From: Reticulitermes speratus
Taxonomy: Eukaryota > Arthropoda > Insecta > Blattodea > Rhinotermitidae
Direction of reading: 5' to 3'
Assembly: GCA_021186555.1 (NCBI GenBank)
Contig: JAJKFL010000042.1
Coordinates: forward strand, 43,747,980 to 43,811,979
DNA length: 64,000 nucleotides
Of this stretch, positions 35,806 through 46,207 are shown piece by piece. Each line of letters opens with the position of its first letter. The stretch's first letter is position 1. The notes beneath the pieces are model-generated. The model saw only the letters and a program-made list of their open reading frames with translations, was not told the DNA's origin and did no database searches. The translations under genes and the position numbers were made by a program.

Positions 35806-35814
35806 TACACTGGA

Positions 35815-36105
35815 AGGGGTGGGCCGGGATAGCTCAGTCGGTATAGCGACTGGTTACTAGCTGGACGGTCCGGGGATCGAATCCCGGTGGGGGCGAGGTT
35901 TTCAGCACCCGTCCAAAGCAGCCCTGGGGTCTACCCAGCCTCCTGTACAATGGGTACCGGGTCATTCCCGGGGGTAAATCGGCTGGGGCGTGGAGTTTAC
36001 CACCCACCCCCATCTATCGCCGAGGTTAAAGAAAGAGTAGAGCTATACCTTTACTTTCCCTCTAGGCCTTCATGGCCTGTTCTAGGGTGAACTTTACCTT
36101 TACCT
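35815..36105 (+). mobile_element. SINE B, best full-length copy
   Basis: The head is GCCGGGATAGCTCAGTCGGT with a clear A box and the B box GGGGATCGAATCCCGG. The body has CCAGCCTCCTGTACAATGGG, CGGCTGGGGCGTGGAGTTTA and GCCTTCATGGCCTGTTCTAG, ending CTTTACCTTTACC. TACACTGGA flanks at 35806-35814 and 36106-36114 form the target duplication. Recognisable pol III promoter boxes suggest a young copy. Confidence 0.9.
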
Positions 36106-36114
36106 TACACTGGA

Positions 36115-36445
36115 GGGGAAAGTGTAACAGCTCGGTGGAAATGTGAAAGGGAGCCAATCTGTGGTACTAATTGCCGTGGCCTTAGTAAAGTTGCAGTAAT
36201 CTTCGGAAATGTGTATAATTGCGCATTTGGCTGTGACTTTCTACAATAATACATACGTTAGTAGCTATGTTGTTGCAACATTTAAGTTGGCAGTAATATT
36301 TTCCAAATTTACAGAACCGACAGCTGTCTATATGCTTATAGAGAATGAAACACGTGTTTTTTGGTACTTTGTGTTCTCTTGGTGGTGGTTCGTCTATATG
36401 CAACTCCTGCCTCCTAGTGGACATATTTTGCATCCAGCAGATGAT
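36115..36445. other. Unassigned sequence
   Basis: Nothing recognised before the LINE tail. Confidence 0.5.
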
Positions 36446-36447
36446 AG

Positions 36448-36740
36448 ATGATCCTACATACAATAGAAAGAAAAAAGGCTAACTGGATTGGTCACATCTT
36501 GCGTAGAAACTGCCTTCTGAAACACGTGATTGAAGGAAAGTTAGAGGGAAGTACAGAAATGACGGGAGGACGAGGAAGAAGGCGTAAGCAGCTACTGGAT
36601 GACCTTAAGGAAAAGAGAGGATACTGGAAATTGAAAGAGGAGCACTAGATAGACACTGTGGAGAACTCGCTGTGGAAGAGACTATGGACCTGTCGTAAGA
36701 TAGACGACAGAATGATGAGACGATAGATAAGTGTGGATAC
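36448..36740 (+). pseudogene. RTE-like LINE C-terminal fragment, frameshifted
   Basis: The frame reads KKANWIGHILRRNCLLKHVI, EGKLEG, GGRGRRRKQLLDDLKEKRG and YWKLKEE. It then shifts frame before the expected ALDRTLWRTR. The same segment lies at 51.7-52.0 kb and, in part, at 48.4 kb on the minus strand. No reverse transcriptase or endonuclease domain remains. Confidence 0.8.
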
Positions 36741-36744
36741 CAGG

Positions 36745-36895
36745 TAGAATGAAACTGACAAGGGGAAAGCTCGGAGAGAGACCTGAGAAGGTGCCACTTT
36801 GTCCACCACACATTCCACAAGCACTGCACTGAAACTGAACCAAGGCCTCGGCGGTGAGAAGCCGGCGACTAACGGCCTAGCCAGTTCTGTTATTT
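36745..36895 (-). mobile_element. SINE E fragment, minus strand
   Basis: It carries GGTAGAATGAAACTGACA, GTGCCACTTTGTCCACCAC and the head remnant CGGCGGTGAGAAGCCGGCGA. The B box is eroded. Confidence 0.7.
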
Positions 36896-36909
36896 ATTGG
36901 CATTGCATG

Positions 36910-37330
36910 GATATGTGGTTGTTCGATTTATTTCTCTGGATCGCTCTGTCGTTAAAACATTATGGTAATCTAGGGGTAGATTTTTCACGGGGATGGCCCT
37001 TGTGATTATAGTCGTGTGCGTTGTGACGTACATTGTTGACTATAACAGTTTGAAAATCGTTTGTGAACAGGAGAACAAAATCGCCGAACAAATAATGAAA
37101 ACGAATACTCTCAAAACATGCCTTGCAGAGAGTGCGTGCCTTATCACTGAATAAATGAAATTGTTATTTTTATTATTACCATCATTAAGTTTATCGTCAT
37201 TCCAAGGTCAATTAATTCAAACACGAAGAGTTCATTTACTGTTGGCTTAACGGAAAAAAAAATAACTCATCTTCCAATCACATGTCAGACATCCGTGCGT
37301 GTACAATAAATAGACGGAATGTCCACAAGG
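36910..37330. other. Unassigned sequence
   Basis: Nothing recognised. Confidence 0.5.
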
Positions 37331-37337
37331 GAATCTT

Positions 37338-37546
37338 TACAGGAGGGTTACCCAAAACGCGACCCCTGGCCACATTCGTTGAAGTATGTATACGTACATA
37401 CGTTATAAAAATTACACAACAATTTAGTTCGGTAGATGTACCACTTATTGTGAGTTTCACACTTACGGCCCGCAAACCAACACTAAAAAGACGTTGTGGC
37501 CCTTTGCCAAAAAAAAAAAAAAAAAGAAAGTTGGACACCCGTACTT
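37338..37546. mobile_element. hAT-like MITE
   Basis: The left end is CAGGAGGGTTACCCAAAAC and the right end AAGTTGGACACCCGTA. The inner GATGTACCACTTATTGTGAG and GTGGCCCTTTGCCAAAAA are shared with the copies at 34.05 and 27.5 kb. The terminal repeats are diverged and no perfect 8-bp duplication is visible. A long A run is at 37510-37525. Confidence 0.7.
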
Positions 37547-37859
37547 CACAATATTACCCTCTTATAATAATGGAATGCTGTAGATATGAAGCCAGTTCAT
37601 TGTAATTGACGTTCAGAAGCAGTAGTTTTTTTGCAGTGGGTTTCCTTTTTTTTTGAGCTTAAATTTAAAAATAATTGCTTTCGAACGTAACCAATTTTTC
37701 AATGTAGTTGTAACCTCTGGTCGTAAAAGTTTACTGTGGACACTAATCTTAAATTACCTTTACGTATACAACGTCATATGTAAATCTGACTTTAAACGTA
37801 TATTATATTGCCTGCTGAGAAGGAAATAAAATTTTAAAAAAACTTTGTACCAGTTTATT

Positions 37860-38110
37860 TATCCAATCAAGACGACGATTGATGTCATTTATATTTCAAG
37901 ATTCAGTTCGTACCGCGCAGTGAACACTGTTTGGTTATTAAAACCAGTTAATGCTGCATAGGGAAATAATCGCTGTTTTATGATATTTATATAAAATGCA
38001 TAATACACTGCCCGTGCAGTTCGTAGAATATCATAATGTTAATTCTGGTAACACGCACAGCAACCACTGGGCAATATAAAATCCCAACATTTATAACATC
38101 CTAAGAAATA
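37860..38110. repeat. Dispersed repeat copy (56-kb family)
   Basis: GATTCAGTTCGTACCGCGCA, GTGAACACTGTTTGGTTATT and CCAGTTAATGCTGCATAGGG match, in inverted orientation, the blocks of the tandem units at 56.04-56.39 kb. Boundaries are uncertain. Confidence 0.6.
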
Positions 38111-38396
38111 TAAAGAATGGATCTTATTATAGTAAATTCTTGTAGAGTCGCTTCGGTAATTATCATCGTAACAAGGGTTGTAAAGTGTTTAAATAAATTG
38201 TAACCTCCCCTCTACTAAGTGTAATTCTAACATGGCCTTAACTGACAGGCAATTTATTCGTGGCGTCCAAATCCCTCTTTGTATTGGTGAAAGTAGTAAT
38301 TAACAGTTTAAATTGACAGTCCGTAACACCTGGCACAGACGTAGCTGTCACTCTAGCGGGGAATTTGAAATATAAAATAAACTTATGTTTCTTAAA

Positions 38397-38485
38397 ACAG
38401 TCGGTAAACAATTACCACACGACGCCACGTAATACCCCTGAAGACCGCAGATTTCATCAAAATCGCGGCGTAAGCCTGAAATCAG
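38397..38485 (+). mobile_element. Foldback family 2, right arm only
   Basis: CAGTCGGTAAACAATTACCA, CACGACGCCACGTAATAC, CCTGAAGACCGCAGATTTCA and GCGGCGTAAGCCTGAAATCA occur in order. The left arm and core are missing. Confidence 0.75.
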
Positions 38486-38985
38486 TGTTTCTTCTATTAC
38501 AAACTGATCGTACCTGAACGTAATTGTTGCGAGTTGTGGTCATTAGGGCAATTCGCTTGGCTCTCTTTTCACTCAGTTCATGAAAGTAAAAAGTTCACAG
38601 TGAAAATTCCGCGCTATAAAGGGAAGGAATTATTGCCGCTGTTGGAATATTTACTTGGCAGCTTCTGTAATTGAACATCGGGATACTGAACAAATACCTG
38701 CGTCACTAGCGTCGTGTATTTCTCCCTGCCTGTTGAATTATGTATATAATATTAAAACAAATACAGTTTCTTTGGAAATTGTAGATAAAAAAAATCTCCA
38801 AGTTTTAAAACTCTCCCTTGTATGTCTAATTTAGCTTGCGGTTCAAAGAACATATTTCCTCACGCTTGTTTGATTTCATATTAGACTATTATGTGACTGT
38901 TGTATAATTAGGGTCTACTTTTGCACATGGCATGTATCAAAGATAAATTTATATCCTTACTGGTTTGAGGACGATGCGTGTAATG
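38486..38985. other. Unassigned sequence
   Basis: Nothing recognised. Confidence 0.5.
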
Positions 38986-38989
38986 AACT

Positions 38990-39215
38990 GGAATAGCTCA
39001 GTTGTTATAGTGACTGCCGTACCGGCTAGAAGTTCGGGTAGTCTTGCTTCAGATCTCAACAACGGAATCAGGATTTTGCTCGCAGACACTCTCTAGGTCC
39101 CACCTAGCCTCTTATTGGGGTATATTTCTGTGCGGGTAAAGCTACCGGAGTGTGAAGCTAATTAATCATTCCCATTTAGTGTTGAAGCACACAGGGACAA
39201 ATTCACGTTCTCTTC
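38990..39215 (+). mobile_element. Degenerate SINE B
   Basis: The head CTGGAATAGCTCAGTTGTTA keeps the A-box region. The B box is lost. Body blocks CCTAGCCTCTTATTGGGGT and GGTAAAGCTACCGGAGTGTG match the family at low identity. Confidence 0.55.
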
Positions 39216-39860
39216 AGGGCAGTATATAAAGGAATAAATGCAATCAGGCTTTTCGCCATAAAGTGAGAATGGAAGACAGTATGGAATGCTGCAGCGGGTA
39301 ACATACCGCAGAGGAGAATAATATTAAAGAGGGTCTTAACGGAATGGTGTAGGAGGATGAGGTTCATTTCATCTTTACCCTCTGGTCCAAAAAAATAGGT
39401 AATTATACACTAGCCGATCTAAACTCTGTATATGAAATCTACAAACATAAACGACCAAAACATATACTGCTGTAAACCAGCTCACCATCAGGCGTAGTGT
39501 TTTTTTTTTTTCACTATAATTATTTTTATTTTTCCCTTTGTATAACTTTTGGTCCATGTACTCATTTTAGTTAAATTGGTGATCGGAACAATTTTGTAAC
39601 TTTTTCCTTGTATACTGGACATACTGTAAATTGTAACCTTCAATAAATAATTTAAAAAAATTATGAGGTTTGGATTCATCTGGCTGAGGCATCTGTTGCG
39701 GGCTGTTTGAATTTTATAGTTGCATAAAAGTCTGAAAATTACTGGCCAGGTGAGACACTGTCATATTCTCAAGAGAGTCCCCCGTTTTATGTACATTAGT
39801 AGTTGCAGTAAAGTGTTTGATTTAACGATGATATCGATTTCTAAGTTTATATACCGTTGT
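39216..39860. other. Unassigned sequence
   Basis: No gene; short T- and A-rich runs only. Confidence 0.5.
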
Positions 39861-39867
39861 TGGTAAA

Positions 39868-40038
39868 TGAATGAATGGGCATGGTCCGTTGGTGGAATGA
39901 TACTGACAGGGAAAACCCGACGTACTACGAGATGAACGTCTCCCGGGGTCGCTTTGTCCATCTCAGATTCTGCATGTACTGACCTGGGGTCGAACCCAGG
40001 TTCCGCGTTGAGAGACCAGCTGACGTGGCAGAAACACG
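39868..40038 (-). mobile_element. SINE E, minus strand
   Basis: It carries GGTGGAATGATACTGACAGG, TCGCTTTGTCCATCTCAG and the B-box complement GGGGTCGAACCCAGGTTC. The head is partly preserved. Confidence 0.7.
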
Positions 40039-40138
40039 AGTGCTGACCGTTACGAAGTGTGAGGCAAGATTCTAACTGCGCTGACTGAACAGTGCCGTCC
40101 GCCGTGTACTGTGAGACCGTATAATGTAGTTTAGCGAG

Positions 40139-40560
40139 TTTCGGACGCAACTAGTAACTCCAGGGAGCAGAGTCCTTCCTGGGAAACTAACCGGTCCTCA
40201 GCTTCTCGAGAAATTCCCCGACGTTTCGAATGCAACTGATAACTCCACAGAACAGTCTTCTTGAGAAGCTAACGGGTCCTCGGTTTCTCAAGAAATTTTC
40301 CGACGTTTCGAATGCAACTGCTAACTCCACAAAGTAGAGTCTTCATGAGAAGCTAACGGGTCCTCGGCTTCTCAAGAAATTCCCTGACGTTTCGGATGCG
40401 ACTACTGACTGCATGGAGCTGAGTCCTTCCTGAGAAACTAACCTGTCCTCAGTTTGTCAAGAAATTCCCTGACGTTTCGGATGCAACAGCTAACTAACTC
40501 CATGGAGCAAAGTCCTTCCTTTGAAGCTAACAGGTCCTCAGTTACTTAAGAAGTTCCTTG
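40139..40560 (-). repeat. 83-bp tandem array built from foldback-type core units
   Basis: About five units begin with GACGTTTCG-type blocks at 40220, 40302, 40386 and 40471, spacing 82-85 bp. Each includes ATGCAACTGCTAACTCCA and AGAAGCTAACGGGTCCTC blocks. On the minus strand each unit ends ATTCGAAACGTCGG and contains an ATGAAGACTC segment, so it looks like a serial array of eroded family 3 cores. Confidence 0.8.
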
Positions 40561-40640
40561 CATTTGATGGAACCCGAAGGTTCATTACCGCATTCACAAG
40601 AGCCGGCCGCCTGTCCCTTGCCTGACAAGTGTGTCTGTCA
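40545..40640 (-). pseudogene. LINE C-terminal tail fragment, minus strand
   Basis: Minus-strand translation gives ALVNAVMNLRVPSNARNFL, the C-terminal signature also seen at 17.8 and 19.7 kb. Under 40 codons remain. Confidence 0.6.
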
Positions 40641-41245
40641 CCACGGCATGGCGCGTCCTCAGGTTGCGGATGGAGAAATGGCCTCCAGATATGGAGGGTA
40701 GCTGCGAATACATTGAATAAGCAGACGCGTACAGCAGACAAGGGGTGGTCCTCCAGCTTGGGTGTTGGGCGAGGTGCTAGCAACTCCTCACCGTGCAAAC
40801 TTAACAATATTATATAACATTTCACAAGGCCTCGGAAATGAACGCAACTACTCCCCTCAATATTGAGTTAAGTTGTTCCTTCACTACGTCAGTCAGTTTC
40901 CACTAGACTACACGGCGTCACATCCTGGAAGACAGTATTCAGTTGACAATACAGACGGCGAGATACGCGGTACTTTATGCCACCGTTGCACAGAGACTGT
41001 GCGGTTGCTGTGGTAACGATGTACTGTAATTTACTGTCCAGCCTGGCCAGCTGACATTATCGCTTATCCAGATAAACGCTACGGGACTAGTCTTCGTTGT
41101 CATTCTCTTATTATTATTTCTTCTTCTTTCCACGTGATTCTGTTTTTCTGTACTGCATAGACTGCTGGCTGGACTATTATCGCATTATGCAGATGGAGGT
41201 TGTAGTGACTTTCAAAGGATGTTAATAGTTAACACATGAACCAAA
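40641..41245. other. Unassigned sequence
   Basis: TACACGGCGTCACATCCTGG near 40908 is a short family 2 arm relic. Nothing else recognised. Confidence 0.5.
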
Positions 41246-41246
41246 T

Positions 41247-42140
41247 TATGCATTTAATAAAATACGTTTAGAAGCAAGTATATAAAACTCCTACATGTTT
41301 CGGCACCGGAGTACCATAATGAGGGAGTTATTCAGAACAAAGGAGTATAAGGCCGACAGCTAATGTAGGTGTTGTGTCTCCCTTCTTAAAATGATTAGAA
41401 TTGTTTTTTTTTAGTCGTCCTCTTCTACCTACTCCGGTTTTCCCGTTTCAGTGTCGAGGTTTGTAATTCCTTTTGATCACACATTTTAGACACACCACAC
41501 TCGGCAGGACTCCTCTGGACGAGTGATCAGCCCGTCGCAGAGACCTCTACCTGACAACACACAACACTCACAAGAGACAGACATCCATGCCCCCGGTGGG
41601 ATTCGAACCCACGATCCTAGCAAGCGAGCGGCCGCAGACCCACGCCTTAGACCGCGCGGTCACTGGGATCGGCATGATTATAATATTAAAATTATAAAAT
41701 ACACAAAGTTAATAATCATAAAATTACAGTGATGTAAATTTAAAATGTTTTAATGTGATCCGTTCCAGGTAGAAGTTTCCAGTTGTTTATATTCTGTATG
41801 CAGTGTGTATACAAACATCTGTCTCGATCTTATGTGATCCGACGAGATATCGTCTAGATGGGGTGGGGAGGGGGGGTGAAGTGTGTCGTGTCGGGCGGTG
41901 TGGTATACTCACTTTTAAAACATTTTAAATTTACAACATTGTAATTTTATGGCTGTTAACTTTGTATATTTCAGAATTTTAACGTTTTAATCATTTTAAG
42001 AAAGGAGACACAATATCTAGAATAGCTGTTGGCTTTGTACTACTTTGTCAGAGTAACTCCCTGATGATGGCACCACCCCGGTGCCGAAACATGTGGAGTT
42101 TTATAGTTGCTTCTAAATGTATTCTATTAAGTGCATAAGT
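41247..42140. mobile_element. Foldback family 1 element carrying a nested SINE A
   Basis: Outer arms match as inverted copies: GCATTTAATAAAATACGTTT / AAATGTATTCTATTAAGTGC, AACTCCTACATGTTTCGGC / GCCGAAACATGTGGAGTT and GTTGTGTCTCCCTTCTTAAA / TTTAAGAAAGGAGACACAAT. The right core (42055-42100) has AACTCC, CTGATGA (42061-42067), stem II GGCACC/GGTGCC, GAA and ACATGT. It then has G (42095) at the cleavage position, where hammerheads do not tolerate G, so this copy is predicted dead. The left core has CTCATTA for CTGATGA. Confidence 0.85.
41475..41673 (-). mobile_element. SINE A nested in foldback, 3'-truncated
   Basis: Head GCCGATCCCAGTGACCGCGC, B box GTGGGTTCGAATCCCACC, and body down to the GTGTGGTGTGTCTAAAATGTG block. 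The distal body after this is missing. No clear duplication. Confidence 0.85.
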
Positions 42141-42768
42141 TGGTTGCTGTATTAACTGTAAGAATGTTTTTTTGTATACGGCACACATTTATTATAAATT
42201 AATCTGTTTTAAATCAAAACAAATCATTTTATCAGTGCCGATCCTACATATAATGCGATCTGTCTCGAACGTTATACGTGTCTGTAGCTTCAATTTGAAA
42301 CAGTTTTGTATACGATAACATTAGAATTTTGTAGTTAAAAGTGCAAGCAACCTACAGCGCTGCGGGTGGTTGGGAACTTCAGCGATATATTTCATTAAAT
42401 GAGACGCGGTATTAAACTGTACAGGTGCGTGTGCGTGTGTGTGTGTGTGTTTATTCAGTTTCCTGTTTTCTGTGCCTTTGAATTACTCTGTACTGCGTTC
42501 AGTGTGATGGGTTTGTGCAAACGTTACGAGTTTTCGAAAAACCCTTTCTATATCCTAAGGCGAACGCAGCAGTAAAAGCGAATGTATTTCTACCGGTTAC
42601 TGCGCCTCTTTACGTGAGAAGAGACCCCCCGCAGTGTAGTCTTATTTGCAAGAGTGACATATAAATGCCACATCGCGAACTGTATCTATGTAGAGAGGCA
42701 TATATTGGGAAGAATTCTGCATGTCAAGCAATACGCTATGAATCCAATATGAAGATATAACTAAAAAT
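42141..42768. other. Unassigned sequence with GT microsatellite
   Basis: A (GT)n tract lies at 42425-42450. Nothing else recognised. Confidence 0.5.
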
Positions 42769-42769
42769 T

Positions 42770-42995
42770 AAATCAGTATCTCTCCAAACACAACTAAATT
42801 CTATTTATTATATATAACTACATGTTTCGACCTATCTCAGGTCATCCTCAGGTTCACAATTCGTCTTTAAAACAAAGACCAACTGGTCTTTAAAACATAA
42901 CACCAATTATGAACCTGAGGATGACCTGAGATAGGTCGAAATATGTAGTTCTATATAATAAATAGAATGGAGTTGTGTTTGGACAGATATTGATT
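42770..42995. mobile_element. Compact foldback hairpin with a hammerhead-like core in each arm
   Basis: Arms about 42770-42862 and 42905-42992 are inverted copies. The plus core is GAAC (42911-42914), CTGAGGA (42915-42921), T, GACCT/AGGTC stem II (42923-42927, 42933-42937), GAA (42938-42940), ATATGT, A (42947), GTTC (42948-42951). Stem I GAAC/GTTC pairs perfectly. The mirror core on the minus strand (about 42828-42858) has stem III ACATGT. The intervening DNA is only about 45 bp. Confidence 0.85.
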
Positions 42996-43019
42996 GAATT
43001 TTTGGTATTCTTAACACCA

Positions 43020-43545
43020 AACGGATGACATTCTTTAAAAATGAAGATGTAACCTTGAGTCTTTAACTACATACATATACACTGCAGAAAACTTAGCAGG
43101 CACATCAATATTCAGGACTGACTCAGCAAACAAGTTGTTGTTGTTCTTGTTCTTGTTGTGTGTGTACCCGTTGCCACACTTTACACGGTCACTTCGCCAG
43201 CTCGGCACATCGGATGCCCGGTTTCGAGAGCAGGCAGGTCCGCCTTTAACCACTGGGCGAACTAGGCACTCGCTTAAGGCGCCAACTTCTTGGGTGCGCC
43301 ATAAATGCGGGAGAATACTAAAGAACTTTCTGTTGGAGCTTGCTACCTCCACTCTCAGGAGCGAAGTATGCATTTGACAACTTATACCTTGAAGACGGAA
43401 GCAGCAAATTTGCCCGAAATGTTAGTAAATTGCAGATCGATATGTCGTTGCATCCCAGAATACTTGAGTCTTCATCAAAACTTACATTTGGACACACATC
43501 TAATGGTTTATGTAGTGTCCCGGACACACTTGCGCCGGTCCTGAA
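43020..43545. other. Unassigned sequence
   Basis: A 43385-43435 segment (CCTTGAAGACGGAAGCAGCA, then CCGAAATGTTAGTAA) resembles the core of the 62-kb fragment, degenerate. Otherwise nothing recognised. Confidence 0.45.
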
Positions 43546-43549
43546 TAGT

Positions 43550-43695
43550 CCTATGTGGCGGATAATGTGGCAATGGAACACGTTCTTCTCCAGGCACTTT
43601 GGTAGTCCCCTCCCAGTTACCATTCCGCTGGTATTTCATACTCACCTTTCATCGGAGGCTTCTAGACTTGGCAGCATTGCCAGATCTCACTCCTA
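43550..43695 (+). mobile_element. SINE E body fragment
   Basis: Plus-strand GTGGCAATGGAACACGTTCT, TTCTCCAGGCACTTTGGTAG and AGTTACCATTCCGCTGGTA match the body after the SINE E head at 51.35 kb. The head is absent. The open frame across this stretch is not a gene. Confidence 0.55.
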
Positions 43696-43878
43696 AAGTA
43701 AAAATATAAATCCGTGTTGCTCCACCAAAGCATATTAGAATCCACCTAGCAAAGTACACTGTGTCATAAATCAGAAGGCCACAATATGACTCTTTGTGGC
43801 CATGTAAACCTCATATTTTATTTATATCTATAGGAGGGCTACGTTGAGTCCATTTGTACTTTGGCCTCCAGTAGACCT

Positions 43879-44262
43879 TCTTCTTCCATGGCGTTACAGC
43901 CCGAGGTGGGCCAGAGCCTCCTGAAGGTTTCCTGGTCGGTAAGTGTGCATTCTGTAGTGAGTAACCGGCTCACTGACCGCACAAGTTTTTGCTCAATCCT
44001 GATGTGACTGCCAGAGCCATCTGGCAGGCAGTCAGGAGACTTGGGTGAGAAATGGCCGCTTGAGTTTTGCTTACAGACATTACTGGTTCTATTCATGCCC
44101 GAAGGTTCTTTTACGTGCCGTAAATCTACGACATGGGACCGACGGCTTTACTTCCCCTCCGAAGGAAGTGGTGCTCCGGATTTTTATCACCCTTAAAAAT
44201 CCATCGATCTCGGTCGGTATCGAACCCGCGAACCTTGGGTCCAGTGGCGAGCACGCTAACCT
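43879..44262 (-). mobile_element. SINE F with 12-bp target duplication
   Basis: Minus-strand B box GGGTTCGATACCGACC, with the body as at 34.7 kb (GTCGGTCCCATGTCGTAGAT, GACTGCCTGCCAGATGGCTC). The duplication TCCAGTAGACCT is at 43867-43878 and 44263-44274. The 5' head is slightly truncated relative to the 34.7-kb copy. Confidence 0.9.
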
Positions 44263-44274
44263 TCCAGTAGACCT

Positions 44275-44842
44275 ATCGTACCACAATCATACCCGAATTT
44301 TCACTACAATGTTCAAACGGGCCCTATCTGTTACTTGTTCTAAGCAATTTTTCCCACAGAATTTCCCAGAAGTAATCAGCTGTTTAAGTAAATATCGCCT
44401 TATGGAGACTAAAAGAATTAAAAATAAGAATGTGACGCGGTGGTGGAGTGAGGGTCACGACATTTATTATTACAGCGGGAAGCAGTTTACTGCGGTGAAA
44501 TATCACAGGCTGTACCCGTTCGTCCTTCTGGTAAAGGTAGGCTGGGGGCAAGGTATCACTTTTGGGGGTGAAGGAGGTGGTAAGGTAATGGTAAGTAGAC
44601 TGTTAGAGAATGCGAAACAGTGAAGGAATTGGGCATTTGGGCCAAATTTTGTGGGCGGAGGGAAGAATTATGACGACATTTTGATAACATTGGAAGTGTG
44701 AAGAATAAAATAAATTTACACCGTATATTTATACATGTTAAATCCATACATCACGGAGAACACATTGTGCTTCCTTTAGGAAGACCGATCAGTAAAGGTT
44801 GTGTAATTCTATGGACCACATAAATACATTGGGCAAAACGTG
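44275..44842. other. Unassigned sequence
   Basis: 44765-44830 (AGGAAGACCGATCAGTAAAG) resembles the dispersed 56-kb family. Otherwise nothing recognised. Confidence 0.5.
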
Positions 44843-44856
44843 GAGTTTTTAGTGTT

Positions 44857-45132
44857 TTTGTTTTTGTGGTGAAGGGCCCCACAGCAGTTGCTGCGGACGC
44901 ACCGCAGCCTTGAGGCTTATTTTGCAACACTGTGATGAAGATGATAATTTTTTTTCTTTTTTCCGTGTAATGGAGCACAGGTGGAATGAAACTGACAGGG
45001 TAAAACCGAAGTACTAGGGGGAAAACCTGTCCCAGTGCCACTGTCCACCACAACATATGGACTGACCCGGGATCGAACCCGGGCCTCCGCGGTGAGAAGC
45101 CGGCGACTAACCGCCTGAGCCATGGCACGGCC
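44857..45132 (-). mobile_element. SINE E, full-length, 14-bp duplication
   Basis: The minus-strand head is GGCCGTGCCATGGCTCAGGC with the B box GGGTTCGATCCCGGGTCAG. The body runs through GTGGCACTGGGACAGG and CATTCCACCTGTGCTCCATT, ending GGGGCCCTTCACCAC. The duplication GAGTTTTTAGTGTT is at 44843-44856 and 45133-45146. It sits inside a copy of the dispersed 56-kb repeat family. Confidence 0.92.
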
Positions 45133-45146
45133 GAGTTTTTAGTGTT

Positions 45147-45554
45147 AGACCTGGTGGCTTAAATAATAACCAGTAACCTTTAAAGAGTTAATTAACTGAT
45201 GTTTATAATTGAAACCACTATGTTTATTTCGCTGTAGAAACTGAAGTTTGAATATAATTTTGACGACCTTAACCTTTAATTGCCGGCTTCTGTGAGCTGC
45301 ACGAAGCTTCAGTTCTTCACGTGCTGTAGGCCTCTGTTCACCGCGCAGTCATGAAGGCATTTGCAGGTAATATACATTTAAAATCCTTCCTTCCTGGACA
45401 TTGTTTGAAATTTAAACCTCATTGTCATCGAAGAGTTAAGTTTTCGAAGAGTTGAGGTCACTGATTGCCATTACGTCACACTTCTTTTTTCCTGTGGTGG
45501 GGTGAGACCGTCTGCATGGTACCGCGGCCTCTACTGGGTCCAATGTACATCCCC
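45147..45554. other. Unassigned, partly dispersed-repeat family
   Basis: 45147-45330 continues the dispersed repeat interrupted by SINE E (GGTGGCTTAAATAATAACCA). Nothing else recognised. Confidence 0.45.
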
Positions 45555-45782
45555 AGAAGGTAAAGGTAAAGTTCACCCTAGAAGAGGCCATGAAGGCCCA
45601 GAGGGGGAGTAGAGGTATAGCTTTACTCTTTCTTTAACCTCGGCGCTAGATGGGGGTGGGTGGTCAACGCCACGCCCCGGCCGCTTTACCCCCGGAAATG
45701 ACCCGGGGACCCATTGTACAGGAGGCTGGGTAGGCCCCAGGGCCGGTCTGGACTGGTGCTAAAAATCGCCCTCACCGGGATT
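45555..45782 (-). mobile_element. SINE B, distal part (split copy)
   Basis: The minus-strand body is as at 35.8-36.1 kb. It ends abruptly at GGGATT (45777-45782), the B box of its own tRNA-like head. The rest of the head resumes at 46208-46275. The interruption is a SINE A' insertion. Confidence 0.9.
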
Positions 45783-46207
45783 TTTTTTTTTTTTAGTTCC
45801 TGGGTTTTCCCCTTTGATCCATTTGTACTGTTGAAGTCCTTTTTGTCCTGCATGTCACCTTATGTTTCATGTTATCGTCCATACATCTACCACAACACAA
45901 ACATCCATGCCCCCGGTGGGATTTTTTTTTTTTTTTTGCCTGTCCGGGGTTTTTCCCCTTTGATCCATTTTTGTACTATTTAAATCCTTTTGTCCTTCAT
46001 GTTCCATATTAGTCCTTATACAACAAACACAACACAAACATCCATGCCCCCGGTGGGATTCGAACCCACAATCCTAGTAAGCGAGCGGCCGCAGACCCAC
46101 GCCTTAGACCGCACGGCCACTGGGATCGGCTAATATTCGAACCCACGATCCTAGTAAGCGAGCGACCGAAGACCCACGCCTTAGACCGCACAGCCACTGG
46201 GATCGGC
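45783..46207 (-). mobile_element. SINE A' copy 1, itself split by a second SINE A'
   Basis: The poly-T (poly-A tail on minus) starts at 45783, followed by GTTCCTGGGTTTTCCCCTTT, TGATCCATTTGTACTG and ACAAACATCCATGCCCCCGG. It breaks at GGGATT (45918-45923) and its head resumes at about 46134-46207 (ATTCGAACCCACGATCCTAG through CACTGGGATCGGC). The head matches SINE A but the body is different, so I call it A'. GGGATT recurs at 46208-46213. Confidence 0.85.
45924..46130 (-). mobile_element. SINE A' copy 2, nested in copy 1
   Basis: A poly-T tail is followed by the same body (GGGGTTTTTCCCCTTTGATC, ATTTAAATCCTTTTGTCC, ACAAACACAACACAAACATC) and a complete tRNA-like head ending GCCACTGGGATCGGC at 46130. 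It sits at exactly the B-box position of copy 1. The right flank TAATATT is a diverged match to GGGATT. Confidence 0.85.

Noticed and set aside
35822..35896. True tRNA gene
   Set aside because: A and B boxes are good, but the sequence continues into a SINE body with flanking target duplications; the same holds for the other tRNA-like heads.
43340..43696. 118-codon frame as a candidate gene
   Set aside because: Its second half is the SINE E body and its first half includes a degenerate foldback core.
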